From positions 868,001 through 932,000 of the forward strand of contig NZ_SDQE01000001.1 in the NCBI RefSeq assembly GCF_004153455.1: DNA of 64,000 nucleotides. Direction: 5' to 3'. A model generated the notes under the pieces. That model worked only from the letters and a program-made list of their open reading frames with translations, did no database searches and was not told the DNA's origin. The stretch's first letter is position 1. Every line of letters starts with the position of its first letter. The translations under genes and the position numbers were made by a program. The stretch is from Allopusillimonas ginsengisoli (lineage in GTDB: Bacteria > Pseudomonadota > Gammaproteobacteria > Burkholderiales > Burkholderiaceae_B). Positions 1 through 7,038 of this stretch are shown here, piece after piece.

Positions 1-320
1 GTAGTCATATTACCACTTTATGCCACCATGATCGACAAATGACACTGGCGATTCGTCTTCGCGAACCACGCATGGCTCAGCCTCCGCGTGTACGAAAGGC
101 ACGGAGTGAGAGTCTATTCCATCGGTTACAAGCGCCCCGACGGTCCAGAAGACAATGCGGCATAAACTCATGACAGAAGCGAAGGTCCAAGACGTCTGCG
201 CTGCCAACAGCGATTAAATTGTGCGAACGCGATTTCCAAACGACAATAAGTATGTATCGACACAGCTGTGGCCAATGGTGCAATGTTGGCCCGGCGGGCG
301 CATGCGAGAGGACAAATCTG
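1..320. other. Left-edge region without a recognisable gene
   Basis: Short reading frames exist on both strands but none has a recognisable family, convincing ribosome binding site or codon pattern. A 65-codon minus-strand frame at 10-207 could be a fragment of something lying outside the window, but I could not identify it. Confidence 0.4.
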
Positions 321-974
321 ATGACTAGATTCATTTTGGTGCCTGGTGGTTGGCACGGAGGCTGGGCCTTCGATGCTGTTAGCGAGATGCTGTCAAACGA
401 AGGTCATGAAGTGCAGGCGCTCACTCTCTCGGGGCTGGGTAGCGAGCGTTCGACCGGAGCCAATCTCGAACGTCATATTGACGAGGTGGTTCAGGCGATA
501 CGCTGGCGCGATACGCGGGCCGTTCTTGTTGGTCATTCGTACGGAGGAATGGTGATCACTGGCGCGGCAGACAAGGAGCCGTCGCGTGTAGAAGCAATCA
601 TCTACGCTGATGCCTACGTGCCGGACAACGGCGCATCGGTTTGGTCGCTCACCACGCAACCCTATCGCGAGCGCTTTATAGCGGGCGTGGCTGCGGATGG
701 TTTGAATTGCGCGCCCTCGGCCCATCTGGACAGGCGGTGCCGCCCGCACCCCATCGCCACCTTTCTGCAGTCGATCAAGCTGACCGGCAATTGGCGCAAC
801 GTCCGCACCAAAGCCTTCATCGCTGCATTCGGATGGGAGGGAAGCCCGTTCGTGGAGTTGTACACACGTCTGCGACTGGATCCTGAATGGGCCACGCATC
901 GCCTCGACTGCGCGCACGATATTCCTCGATTGGCCCCCGAGGCCCTCACGAGGATTCTCTTGCAGTACGTGTAG
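321..974 (+). CDS. alpha/beta hydrolase
   Basis: A 217-residue serine hydrolase of the small cytosolic esterase type (pyrethroid/aryl esterase-like). The ATG at 321 is chosen because the protein then begins directly with the first beta strand and the oxyanion loop GGWHGGW (residues 9-15), as is usual in this family; the frame is open from 219 but those codons look non-coding. The nucleophile elbow GHSYGG places the catalytic Ser at residue 73, and a DCAHD motif near the C-terminus supplies the likely catalytic His. The substrate is unknown. The central cap is Arg-rich and unusual, so the enzyme may be divergent. It is followed by a terminator-like hairpin and so is probably monocistronic. Confidence 0.75.
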   Translation: MTRFILVPGGWHGGWAFDAVSEMLSNEGHEVQALTLSGLGSERSTGANLERHIDEVVQAIRWRDTRAVLVGHSYGGMVITGAADKEPSRVEAIIYADAYVPDNGASVWSLTTQPYRERFIAGVAADGLNCAPSAHLDRRCRPHPIATFLQSIKLTGNWRNVRTKAFIAAFGWEGSPFVELYTRLRLDPEWATHRLDCAHDIPRLAPEALTRILLQYV

Positions 975-980
975 GCAAGC

Positions 981-1020
981 CGGGGGCAGCAGGTCGACGG
1001 ACCTCTAGTCCCCGTTTTTT
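981..1020 (+). terminator. Rho-independent terminator after the hydrolase gene
   Basis: An outer CGGGG/CCCCG pair and an inner AGGTC/GACCT pair form a GC-rich stem ending in a run of T residues, seven bases after the hydrolase stop codon. Confidence 0.7.
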
Positions 1021-1231
1021 CTGCGGGCAAGCATGCGGAACGAAGCGATCAGTTCTTCTGATCAGCCGAAATGACAGCATAGCGCTATGTTCGGCCCACA
1101 ATGGATTCGGATGTCATTGTCGTGGTTCAAGTAGTAGCAGCGTTGTTGCAAGAGCCAGATTTTCACGTAGTTCCAGTGCTTTATTTTTGGACCAAATGGG
1201 TTTTTTTCCATCACGTATCGAAGGGCTCCAG

Positions 1232-2383
1232 ATGACCTGCTGTAAATCATGGATAGTGATCGCTTTGTTTGCCTCAACGCCTATGGTTTCACCCGTCTTG
1301 GCAAACGACGATACATTTCAGTCACAGGCTCGAACCGCCTACGCACAAGTTATCAAAGAATACAAAATCCCTGGCCTTGTTGTTGGGGTCACAAGAAACG
1401 GCCAGCACAGCTTCTACGCAACGGGTCTGGCGTCGCGCGCCGATAATCGTCCCGTCACCCCTGACACACTTTTCGAGCTCGGATCCATAAGCAAGGTCTT
1501 CAACGTGACACTCGCAGCGCTGGCCGAACAGCGCGGCCAGCTATCTCTGGGCGACAAGGCCGCCCACTTTCTGTGTGCGGATGCTTGTTCTATCGGCAAC
1601 GATATGACATTAATGGACTTAGCCACCCATCATTCAGGCGGACTCCCCTTGCAGGTTCCAGATCACGTCACGGACATCAAACAGCTCGTGAACTGGCTAA
1701 AGGCCTGGAAGCCGCCTCAGCCTGGTTCACGCAGCTACTCCAACATCAGTATCGGCCTGCTCGGGCACATTACAGCTGATGCAATGGGCATGAGCTATAC
1801 CCAGGCAGTACACACTGACCTGTTACCTCAGCTTGGTTTGAATAACACCTGGATCGATGTGCCAGCGCAAGAGATGAGCCAATACGCCTTTGGATATGAT
1901 CGCAAAACCGACAAGCCCATCCGCGTAACGCCCGGCGTCCTTGATGCAGAAGCCTACGGCGTCAAGTCGAGCGCCAGGGATATGCTCAAGCTGCTGGACG
2001 TGGAACTCGGCATCACGAAGGTATCTGCGCCACTCGAAGCCGCAGTGCGCCGCACGCAGGAGGGTCAGTTCAGCACTGCAAAATTTACGCAAGACATGAT
2101 ATGGGAGCAATACGCTTGGCCCGCGGATATTGAGACGATGAAGTCAGCGAACAGTTACGACTTTATCCTATACCCGCAGAAAGCCGTGAAGATCAAACCG
2201 GCGCTCCCGCCGCAGAAGGACGTCATTCTAAACAAGACAGGATCCACAAATGGCTTTGGCGGCTATGTTGCAGTTCTTCCAGGCGAAAACCTCGGCATCG
2301 TTGTTCTAGCCAATCGCAACTATCCCAACGAGGCGCGGATTACTGCAACCTACTCCCTGATTGAGGCGCTGCTTTCGAAGTGA
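1232..2383 (+). CDS. class C (AmpC-type) serine beta-lactamase
   Basis: A 383-residue secreted serine hydrolase of the class C beta-lactamase/penicillin-binding family, acting in the periplasm. The ATG at 1232 is preferred over the in-frame ATG at 1196 because a GAAGGG element lies six bases upstream and the product starts with a typical signal peptide ending near VLA (residue 24). All three catalytic boxes are present: SISK (Ser85, Lys88), YSN (169-171) and KTG (335-337), with the FELGS context usual for AmpC. Length matches the family. There is no ampR-like LysR gene next to it, so it is probably not inducible in the classical way. A DD-peptidase or esterase of the same fold is a less likely alternative. 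Confidence 0.9.
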   Translation: MTCCKSWIVIALFASTPMVSPVLANDDTFQSQARTAYAQVIKEYKIPGLVVGVTRNGQHSFYATGLASRADNRPVTPDTLFELGSISKVFNVTLAALAEQRGQLSLGDKAAHFLCADACSIGNDMTLMDLATHHSGGLPLQVPDHVTDIKQLVNWLKAWKPPQPGSRSYSNISIGLLGHITADAMGMSYTQAVHTDLLPQLGLNNTWIDVPAQEMSQYAFGYDRKTDKPIRVTPGVLDAEAYGVKSSARDMLKLLDVELGITKVSAPLEAAVRRTQEGQFSTAKFTQDMIWEQYAWPADIETMKSANSYDFILYPQKAVKIKPALPPQKDVILNKTGSTNGFGGYVAVLPGENLGIVVLANRNYPNEARITATYSLIEALLSK

Positions 2384-2387
2384 GCTT

Positions 2388-2543
2388 GCGAGCAAACCAC
2401 GATTTGACAACGTCCGGGATGCCATCGAAGATGCCCAGGAAGAAGCGAAAAACATCAAGCTTCGCTCAGCCCTCATGACAGCGCTGAAGCAACACATAAT
2501 TCACATCAAGATGAGCCAGACGGAAGCCGACGCTCGATTTCAT
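2388..2543 (+). pseudogene. Fragment of an XRE-type (HTH) antitoxin-like regulator
   Basis: Just after the beta-lactamase stop the plus strand encodes a segment resembling the N-terminal half of small XRE-family regulators: an FDNVxDAIED start, then LRSALMTALKQHI and MSQTEADARF, which is where the helix-turn-helix begins. In intact relatives this continues into a VTQPRVSDLMRGK-like recognition helix; here it runs instead into unrelated sequence (HEWAGRLRPK and on), so the gene appears cut in mid-domain. No partner toxin gene is visible. Family assignment is from memory of the consensus. Confidence 0.55.
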
Positions 2544-2702
2544 GAGTGGGCTGGCCGCTTGCGACCCAAAGCGAAAGTTCGTCTCATTGATTTCTTCATC
2601 ATCAACCAGGGTAGCGGCAGGGTCTTAGGTCGACAGTTTTGCGTTCATCTTGCTCGCTCTAGTCATTTCTCTGCGAACGCTAAACCCAGATAGCAGGCGA
2701 TG

Positions 2703-3293
2703 TCATGCGCGAAGAGCTGAGGCGACGGCAAGGCTGGCTACACGCACGGTGCCAAGCAGGGTGTCCAGCCCTGTGCCAGCGCGCGCCTGTGCTGAAAGTC
2801 CAATCATCAGAGTACTGACGTACTCCGTAATTTGCGCCGCATCCGAGGGGTGCCGGGCCGCGATGTACCTGCGGATGACTTCGATGGCAGCCTTATGCGC
2901 CGCCCGTGCAAGCACACGGGCCTCTTCGTCACTGCTACGACATCCTTCCAGCACGATGCATCCTGTAGCGGCAGGGTCAGTGGCATAATGACGTGCCGCT
3001 TCCTCCAGCATTGCGGCGATGCACTCTGCTGCCGGGCGATCAGGACGCAGAATATCGGCAAGCGGAATGGCTCCGTGATCTGCATACCGGTTGATGACCC
3101 GCTCAAAAAGGCCCGCTTTGCTTCGAAAAGCCGAATAAAAACTGGGTGTGTTGATGCCCAGCGCGTCGGTCACGTCCGACACGCTGACCGATTCGTAGCC
3201 TCGGGAATGAAACAGGCTCTGAGCGGTAGCGATCGCTTCATCAATATTGAATTTGCGGGGGCGGCCTCGGGGCCGAATTGATTTTGTAGTCAT
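2703..3293 (-). CDS. bdcR: TetR/AcrR-family regulator, BdcR-like
   Basis: A 196-residue TetR-type repressor. The N-terminal helix-turn-helix spans about residues 15-60 (IATAQSLFHSRGYESVSVSD, then a recognition helix with TPSFYSAFRSK), followed by an all-helical ligand-binding domain. It is divergent from a BdcA-like short-chain dehydrogenase with a 75-base shared intergenic region, the same arrangement as bdcR-bdcA (yjgJ-yjgI) of Escherichia coli, where BdcR represses bdcA. The name rests mainly on this arrangement and on the very strong match of the neighbour. The gene probably controls itself and bdcA. Confidence 0.8.
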   Translation of the reverse strand: MTTKSIRPRGRPRKFNIDEAIATAQSLFHSRGYESVSVSDVTDALGINTPSFYSAFRSKAGLFERVINRYADHGAIPLADILRPDRPAAECIAAMLEEAARHYATDPAATGCIVLEGCRSSDEEARVLARAAHKAAIEVIRRYIAARHPSDAAQITEYVSTLMIGLSAQARAGTGLDTLLGTVRVASLAVASALRA

Positions 3294-3307
3294 AACTATA
3301 AAAATTC

Positions 3308-3338
3308 TTGACGCCTGTGTTAGTTCGTTTATTATAGT
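3308..3338 (+). promoter_or_regulatory. Candidate sigma-70 promoter of the bdcA-like gene
   Basis: TTGACG at 3308-3313 and TATAGT at 3333-3338 (19-base spacer; the overlapping ATTATA at 3331-3336 gives 17). It lies 30 bases upstream of the ATG and inside the region shared with the divergent TetR gene, where the repressor would be expected to bind. Confidence 0.55.
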
Positions 3339-3368
3339 GTGTCCTACATATTTATCTAGAGGTGTTTA

Positions 3369-4082
3369 ATGTCTGCGTTCCATAAGAAATCTGTGTTGGT
3401 GCTGGGCGGAAGTCGCGGGATTGGTGCGGCGATTGTGCGGCGCTTTGCTGCAGAGGGAGCCTATGTAACGTTCACCTACTCGGGCTCTCCGGCCGCGGCT
3501 GAAAAACTTGCCGCAGAGACGACCAGCAAGGCCGTCCAAACCGACAGCGCGGACCGGGACGCCGTCATTGCACAGGTGCGTGATAGCGGCCCATTGGACG
3601 TGCTGGTCGTGAATGCGGGCGTTGGAGTCTTCGGGGATGCGCTCGAACTGGATCCGGATGCCATAGATCGTCTGTTCAAAATCAATGTGCATGCACCGTA
3701 TCACGCCTCTGTCGAGGCGGCGCGGCGTATGCCCCAAGGAGGCCGAATCATCGTCATCGGATCAGTGAATGGCGACCGGATGCCTGTGCCTGGCATGGCC
3801 GCGTATGCGCTCAGCAAATCCGCCCTACAGGGGCTGGCGCGTGGCTTGGCGCGTGACTTCGGCCCGCGCGGCATCACCGTGAACGTCGTTCAGCCGGGGC
3901 CCATCGACACGGACGCCAATCCGGCCGATGGGCCGATGAAAGACTTGCTGCATGGGTTCATGGCTATCAAGCGCCACGGCCAGCCAGAAGAGGTCGCGGC
4001 GATGGTGGCATGGCTGGCGGGTCCGGAGACTGGCTTCGTGACTGGAGCGATGCATACGATAGACGGGGCGTTTGGAGCGTAA
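3369..4082 (+). CDS. bdcA: SDR family oxidoreductase, BdcA-like (cyclic-di-GMP-binding biofilm dispersal protein)
   Basis: A 237-residue classical short-chain dehydrogenase: nucleotide loop GGSRGIG (residues 14-20), NAG motif at NAGVGVFG, catalytic Ser in IGSVNGD and YALSK as the Tyr/Lys pair. Long stretches match my memory of E. coli BdcA almost residue for residue, including ILGGSRGIGAAIVRRF-like, FKINVHAPYHASVEAAR, DFGPRGIT and VTGAMHTIDGAFGA. In E. coli, BdcA is reported to bind cyclic-di-GMP and promote biofilm dispersal; NADPH-dependent reductase activity is also reported. Whether this copy does either is inference. It is divergent from a TetR repressor. The high similarity to a gammaproteobacterial protein may point to transfer. 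Confidence 0.85.
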   Translation: MSAFHKKSVLVLGGSRGIGAAIVRRFAAEGAYVTFTYSGSPAAAEKLAAETTSKAVQTDSADRDAVIAQVRDSGPLDVLVVNAGVGVFGDALELDPDAIDRLFKINVHAPYHASVEAARRMPQGGRIIVIGSVNGDRMPVPGMAAYALSKSALQGLARGLARDFGPRGITVNVVQPGPIDTDANPADGPMKDLLHGFMAIKRHGQPEEVAAMVAWLAGPETGFVTGAMHTIDGAFGA

Positions 4083-4261
4083 GGGATGAATAGAACGGGA
4101 TCCGAGCAGGGCATTTCCTCTGCGGACCCCGGTTTCAAAGCGCGAGCATATAGCCTGGCGCCTCGAAATCCTACGCGTCAACGATTTGGCGCCGTCCGGC
4201 TGCCGGGGTCGCGAGCCGACGCTAAACGGCTGCTTCTGGCCGACTCCCGACACGCCAGGGT

Positions 4262-4561
4262 TCATCCGTGGGTAATCAAAGGCTCTACCGTCAGCTTAAA
4301 ACCCATGGCATGGATAACCTTGAACAACGTATCGGAGCTGGGCGCACGCTCTCCCGAGAGGCTCTTGTAAAGACTTTCCCGAGACAATCCGGTGTCGCGA
4401 GCTAATTGAGTCATGCCTCGGGCTCGGGCAATGTCGCCCAACGCCGCCGCTAACAGTGCTGGATCGCCATCTTCTATTGCGACCTGAAGGTAGGCTGCAA
4501 CATCTGCCTCATCTTCAAGGTAGTTGGATACATCAAACGGACGGGTCTTAATCTTGCTCAT
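4262..4561 (-). CDS. HigA-like/HI1420-type addiction module antitoxin
   Basis: A 99-residue antitoxin with a C-terminal helix-turn-helix. The start at 4561 gives the standard MSKIKTRPFD opening of this family; upstream in-frame codons are inside the toxin gene. Residues 14-50 contain EDEADVAAYLQVAIEDGDPA, and the HTH is ARARGMTQLARDTGLSRESL followed by SSDTLFKVIHAMGFKL. It overlaps the toxin gene by 14 bases, so the pair is translationally coupled with toxin first, the usual order for this class. The antitoxin should bind both the toxin and their common promoter. A partial inverted copy of its 3' end lies at 9641-9723. Confidence 0.9.
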   Translation of the reverse strand: MSKIKTRPFDVSNYLEDEADVAAYLQVAIEDGDPALLAAALGDIARARGMTQLARDTGLSRESLYKSLSGERAPSSDTLFKVIHAMGFKLTVEPLITHG

Positions 4562-4856
4562 TTCGCAACTCCTGAGCCAAGGCCTTGGCTCGTTCAATAT
4601 CTTTCTTTTGGCTGGACTTATGACCTCCGCCAAGCATCATGATTACCGTACTTCCGTGCAAAATGTAATACATTCGCCAGCCTGGGCCGAAGACTTCACG
4701 CATTTCCCACACGTTGTCACCGACAACAGATTTGTGGTCTCCGAGATTGCCGAGCGATGCTTTCCTTAGACGAAGCTGTAGCCGCGCACGAGTCGTACGA
4801 TCTGTTAGGCCGTCGAGCCACTGTACAAATTGCTCGGTTTCAATGATGCTGTACAT
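4548..4856 (-). CDS. RelE/ParE-superfamily toxin (HigB-like, HI1419 type)
   Basis: A 102-residue toxin of the phage-derived Gp49/HigB-like group. Hallmarks are the WLDGLTDRTTRARLQLRLRK basic helix, the GDxKSVGDxVWEMR strand and FGPGWRMYYILHG, followed by the GGGHKSSQKKDIERA tail; this family cleaves mRNA at the ribosome. The start MYSIIET is standard for the family. There is no Shine-Dalgarno sequence, and a good promoter lies so close that transcription would begin at or next to the ATG (see promoter entry). It is first in a two-gene operon with its antitoxin. Confidence 0.9.
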   Translation of the reverse strand: MYSIIETEQFVQWLDGLTDRTTRARLQLRLRKASLGNLGDHKSVVGDNVWEMREVFGPGWRMYYILHGSTVIMMLGGGHKSSQKKDIERAKALAQELRNEQD

Positions 4857-4862
4857 ACGCTT

Positions 4863-4890
4863 ATTGTAGCCTTAAGGATACGATTCGCAA
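4863..4890 (-). promoter_or_regulatory. Promoter of the toxin-antitoxin operon
   Basis: On the minus strand TTGCGA (4885-4890), a 16-base spacer and TACAAT (4863-4868). The -10 box ends only six bases before the toxin ATG at 4856, which predicts a leaderless or nearly leaderless mRNA. Confidence 0.55.
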
Positions 4891-4961
4891 GCCTTTATTT
4901 TGCATGTGCAGGATCATGGGTAGCCAGACGAACTGACCCATACGTGAGCAACAAACAGATT

Positions 4962-5000
4962 CTGCCCGGGCAGCAAATATGAAGTGTGGCTGCCCGGCAG
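4962..5000. repeat. Paired CTGCCCGG(G)CAG palindromic sites
   Basis: A perfect 12-base palindrome at 4962-4973 and an 11-base near copy at 4990-5000, separated by 16 bases, just beyond the 3' end of the integrase remnant. They could form a terminator or be part of an old attachment/recombination site; no direct repeat at the other end was found. Confidence 0.35.
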
Positions 5001-5006
5001 ATAAAA

Positions 5007-5360
5007 TCACACCTCTGTCTGCTCCGCCATCTCGAGCGCATCATCGACTTCGATACCAAGATACCGAACTGTACTTTCAAGTTTCGTGTGACCAAGAAGT
5101 AATTGCACTGCTCTCAAATTCTTGGTGCGTCGATAAATGAGTGAGGCTTTTGTTCGTCGCATCGTGTGCGTGCCATAGGCAGTAGGGTCTAGTCCGATTG
5201 CAGTCACCCAGCCCTCAACTATCCGAGCATACTGCCGAGTCGAGAGATGAGCAGATGCACGCAACCTACTTGAAAAAATAAAACCGTCAGTACGTAATTG
5301 TTTAGAGCGTATCCACACCACCAACGCATCACGTGTTTGTTCTGTGATTTCAAACTGCAC
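5007..5360 (-). pseudogene. Tyrosine recombinase (phage integrase) C-terminal remnant
   Basis: The frame encodes the C-terminal catalytic half of a tyrosine recombinase: HTMRR (His65, Arg68 counted from the GTG at 5360), LLGH (His91) and the nucleophile in STVRYLGIE (Tyr100). The first catalytic Arg and the whole arm-binding/core-binding N-terminus are missing; upstream in frame a TGA stop is met within about ten codons. An intact integrase of this type is usually 150-200 residues or more. It is therefore a broken gene and, with the neighbouring toxin-antitoxin pair, marks the scar of a mobile element. Confidence 0.8.
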
Positions 5361-5373
5361 AGGACGTTGCCCT

Positions 5374-5571
5374 TCACCAACTCAACATGATTGTCTGATA
5401 TCGGACATCGAGCAACAGATCGTACGTCTGGAACATGGGGGCGATCTCAATGACCGCAGCACCCGCAACGCCGGCCAGGACCAGCCGTTCCGAAGTCTCG
5501 TGCAGGTGCTCTTCGCTGAGCGTAACCCCAGGCCAATGTCTACTCCAGTTGGCAAACCGTTGACTGCTCAC
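5374..5571 (-). other. Short open frame after the LysR gene, unrecognised
   Basis: A 65-codon frame whose GTG overlaps the LysR stop codon (GTGA). It encodes a hydrophobic, non-repetitive sequence (for example VLAGVAGAAVIEIAPMF) that I do not recognise. It may be a small coupled gene or the remains of one truncated by the integrase insertion; its end abuts the integrase fragment. Confidence 0.25.
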
Positions 5572-6506
5572 GGCCGGCGCTCAGTCACTTCGCTATTTCC
5601 AAGCTTCCGCCGCGCCGCCTGTGTGCGCAGCCAGTGCGCCACGGCCTGGACTGGCGCCGAGGACGGCCGGTCAGCGTGCGAGGCCAGGTGATAGGTGTGT
5701 CCGTCGATCGCGGGTCCGAATGGCTGCACGAGATGGCCGGCTTCCAGTTCGTCGGCGATCAACGCCAGGCTGACCAGGGCGATGCCATGGCCGGCGACGG
5801 CCGCCTGTATGGCGTGTCCCTCGTCGGAAAAGCGTAGCTGACTTACTTGTGGCGGTTGGCGCCGCTGCGCGACCGTGAACCAGCGTTCCCAGGTCGGGTT
5901 CTCTGGCTGAGGCCGCTTCCAGTCGAAACGGATCAATGGCACGCGAGCCAGATCTTCCGGCGACACGACGCCCAGACGCGGATTTGCCACGGGTGCGAAC
6001 CGGTCGGTGAACAGCGGCTCGATCGCAAGACCGGGATACGGCCCACGGCCATAGCGGATCGCGATGTCGACCGCCGTCGATCGCAGGTCGACGAGGTCGT
6101 CGCTCGCCTGCAACTGCAAGTCAATGTCGGGATGCCTGCGCCGGAAATCGTCCATGCGCGGTACCAGCCACTTCACGGTGAATGCATTCGTCGCGGAGAT
6201 GCACACCTGAGCCCGCGTTCGCTGTTGCGTCAACCGTGCCAGCGTCGCCTCGAACGCATCGAACCCGTCTCGCAGCACCGGGTAGAGCTGCGCCCCTGCA
6301 TCGGTCAGCGACACTTTGCGCACCTGGCGATCGAACAATGCAAGCCCTGTCTGCGCTTCCAGTGCGCGGATCTGGTGGCTGACGGCGGTCGGCGTAACAG
6401 CCAGTTCCTCGGCGGCAGCCTTGAAGCTGCCCAAGCGCGCGGCGACTTCGAACGCGCGAAGCGCGGATAGCGGAAGTGATCGACGTTGCATGAGTGGCAT
6501 CGACAT
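5568..6506 (-). CDS. LysR-family transcriptional regulator, GcvA-like
   Basis: A 312-residue LysR regulator. The winged helix-turn-helix (about residues 13-70) reads ALRAFEVAARLGSFKAAAEE followed by TPTAVSHQIRALE, the GcvA/TrpI subgroup pattern; the effector domain starts near residue 95 and includes ATNAFTVKWLVPRM. It is divergent from a RidA-like gene and an old-yellow-enzyme gene, which it probably controls. A T-N11-A palindrome lies immediately upstream of its start. A start at the internal Met at 6491 is also possible. Confidence 0.85.
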   Translation of the reverse strand: MSMPLMQRRSLPLSALRAFEVAARLGSFKAAAEELAVTPTAVSHQIRALEAQTGLALFDRQVRKVSLTDAGAQLYPVLRDGFDAFEATLARLTQQRTRAQVCISATNAFTVKWLVPRMDDFRRRHPDIDLQLQASDDLVDLRSTAVDIAIRYGRGPYPGLAIEPLFTDRFAPVANPRLGVVSPEDLARVPLIRFDWKRPQPENPTWERWFTVAQRRQPPQVSQLRFSDEGHAIQAAVAGHGIALVSLALIADELEAGHLVQPFGPAIDGHTYHLASHADRPSSAPVQAVAHWLRTQAARRKLGNSEVTERRP

Positions 6507-6511
6507 ATGAA

Positions 6512-6524
6512 TGAGATTATCTCA
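6512..6524. promoter_or_regulatory. Candidate LysR-type operator (T-N11-A)
   Basis: TGAGAT-T-ATCTCA, six-base arms about one central base, five bases upstream of the LysR start and 24 bases before the -35 box of the divergent gene. Position and form fit LysR autoregulation and activation. Confidence 0.5.
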
Positions 6525-6547
6525 TCTTATACCTGATAAACAAACCT

Positions 6548-6576
6548 TTGTCGCAAGGCATACCAGTCCCTATAGT
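6548..6576 (+). promoter_or_regulatory. Promoter of the ridA-like/OYE operon
   Basis: TTGTCG (6548-6553), 17-base spacer, TATAGT (6571-6576), followed by a 65-base leader to the ATG at 6642. Confidence 0.6.
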
Positions 6577-6641
6577 AACGGTACGGATCGGCCATCAATA
6601 CCTCAACTTTCTGGCCGACCATAAATGAAAGGATTCGCACC

Positions 6642-7037
6642 ATGCTGAAACGTGTCACGACCCAGCCCGACAACTACGCTCCGTTCCTACTCTCGCAGGG
6701 CATTCAGTTCGGGAATTTGCTCTTCATCTCTGGTCAAGCGGGCGCCGCCGATGACGGAAAAATCGTCGCAGGCGGCTTTCTTGCTCAAGGCGAGCAGGCC
6801 TTTCTCAATTTGCGCCGTGCGCTGGAAGCCGGCGGCTCCAGCTTAAAGGACGTGATCAAGGTCACGATCTTCGTCACTGACATGGGGCATTTCGAGGACG
6901 TGGTGGCGTTGCGTCGTCGCTTCTTTTCGGCCCCCTATCCGGCCGACACGATCGCCGAGATCAAGGCGCTCTACGACCCCGCCGCCATGATCGAGATCGA
7001 GGCAATCGCGGCCATACGCCAGCCGGAGGGCCGCTGA
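6642..7037 (+). CDS. RidA/YjgF-family protein lacking the catalytic Arg
   Basis: A 131-residue member of the Rid (YER057c/UK114) family; canonical RidA is a trimeric cytosolic enzyme that hydrolyses reactive imines/enamines. Family features are FISGQAG (28-34), GGSSLKDVIKVTIFVTDM and MIEIEAIAA. In canonical RidA a Pro-Ala-Arg segment carries the Arg that binds the substrate carboxylate; here it reads PADT, with Asp102 at that place. The protein is therefore probably one of the non-archetypal Rid subgroups with another substrate or function. It is the first gene of a two-gene operon with an old-yellow-enzyme reductase starting one base after its stop, and is divergent from a LysR gene. Confidence 0.85.
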   Translation: MLKRVTTQPDNYAPFLLSQGIQFGNLLFISGQAGAADDGKIVAGGFLAQGEQAFLNLRRALEAGGSSLKDVIKVTIFVTDMGHFEDVVALRRRFFSAPYPADTIAEIKALYDPAAMIEIEAIAAIRQPEGR

Positions 7038-7038
7038 C

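Noticed and set aside
10-207. 65-codon ORF at the left edge
   Set aside because: No recognisable family, no ribosome binding site; kept only as an unlabelled region.
1047-1089. Small palindromes GATCAG...CTGATC and CATAGCGCTATG upstream of the beta-lactamase
   Set aside because: They are short and common by chance; no regulator gene is adjacent, so I do not call an operator.
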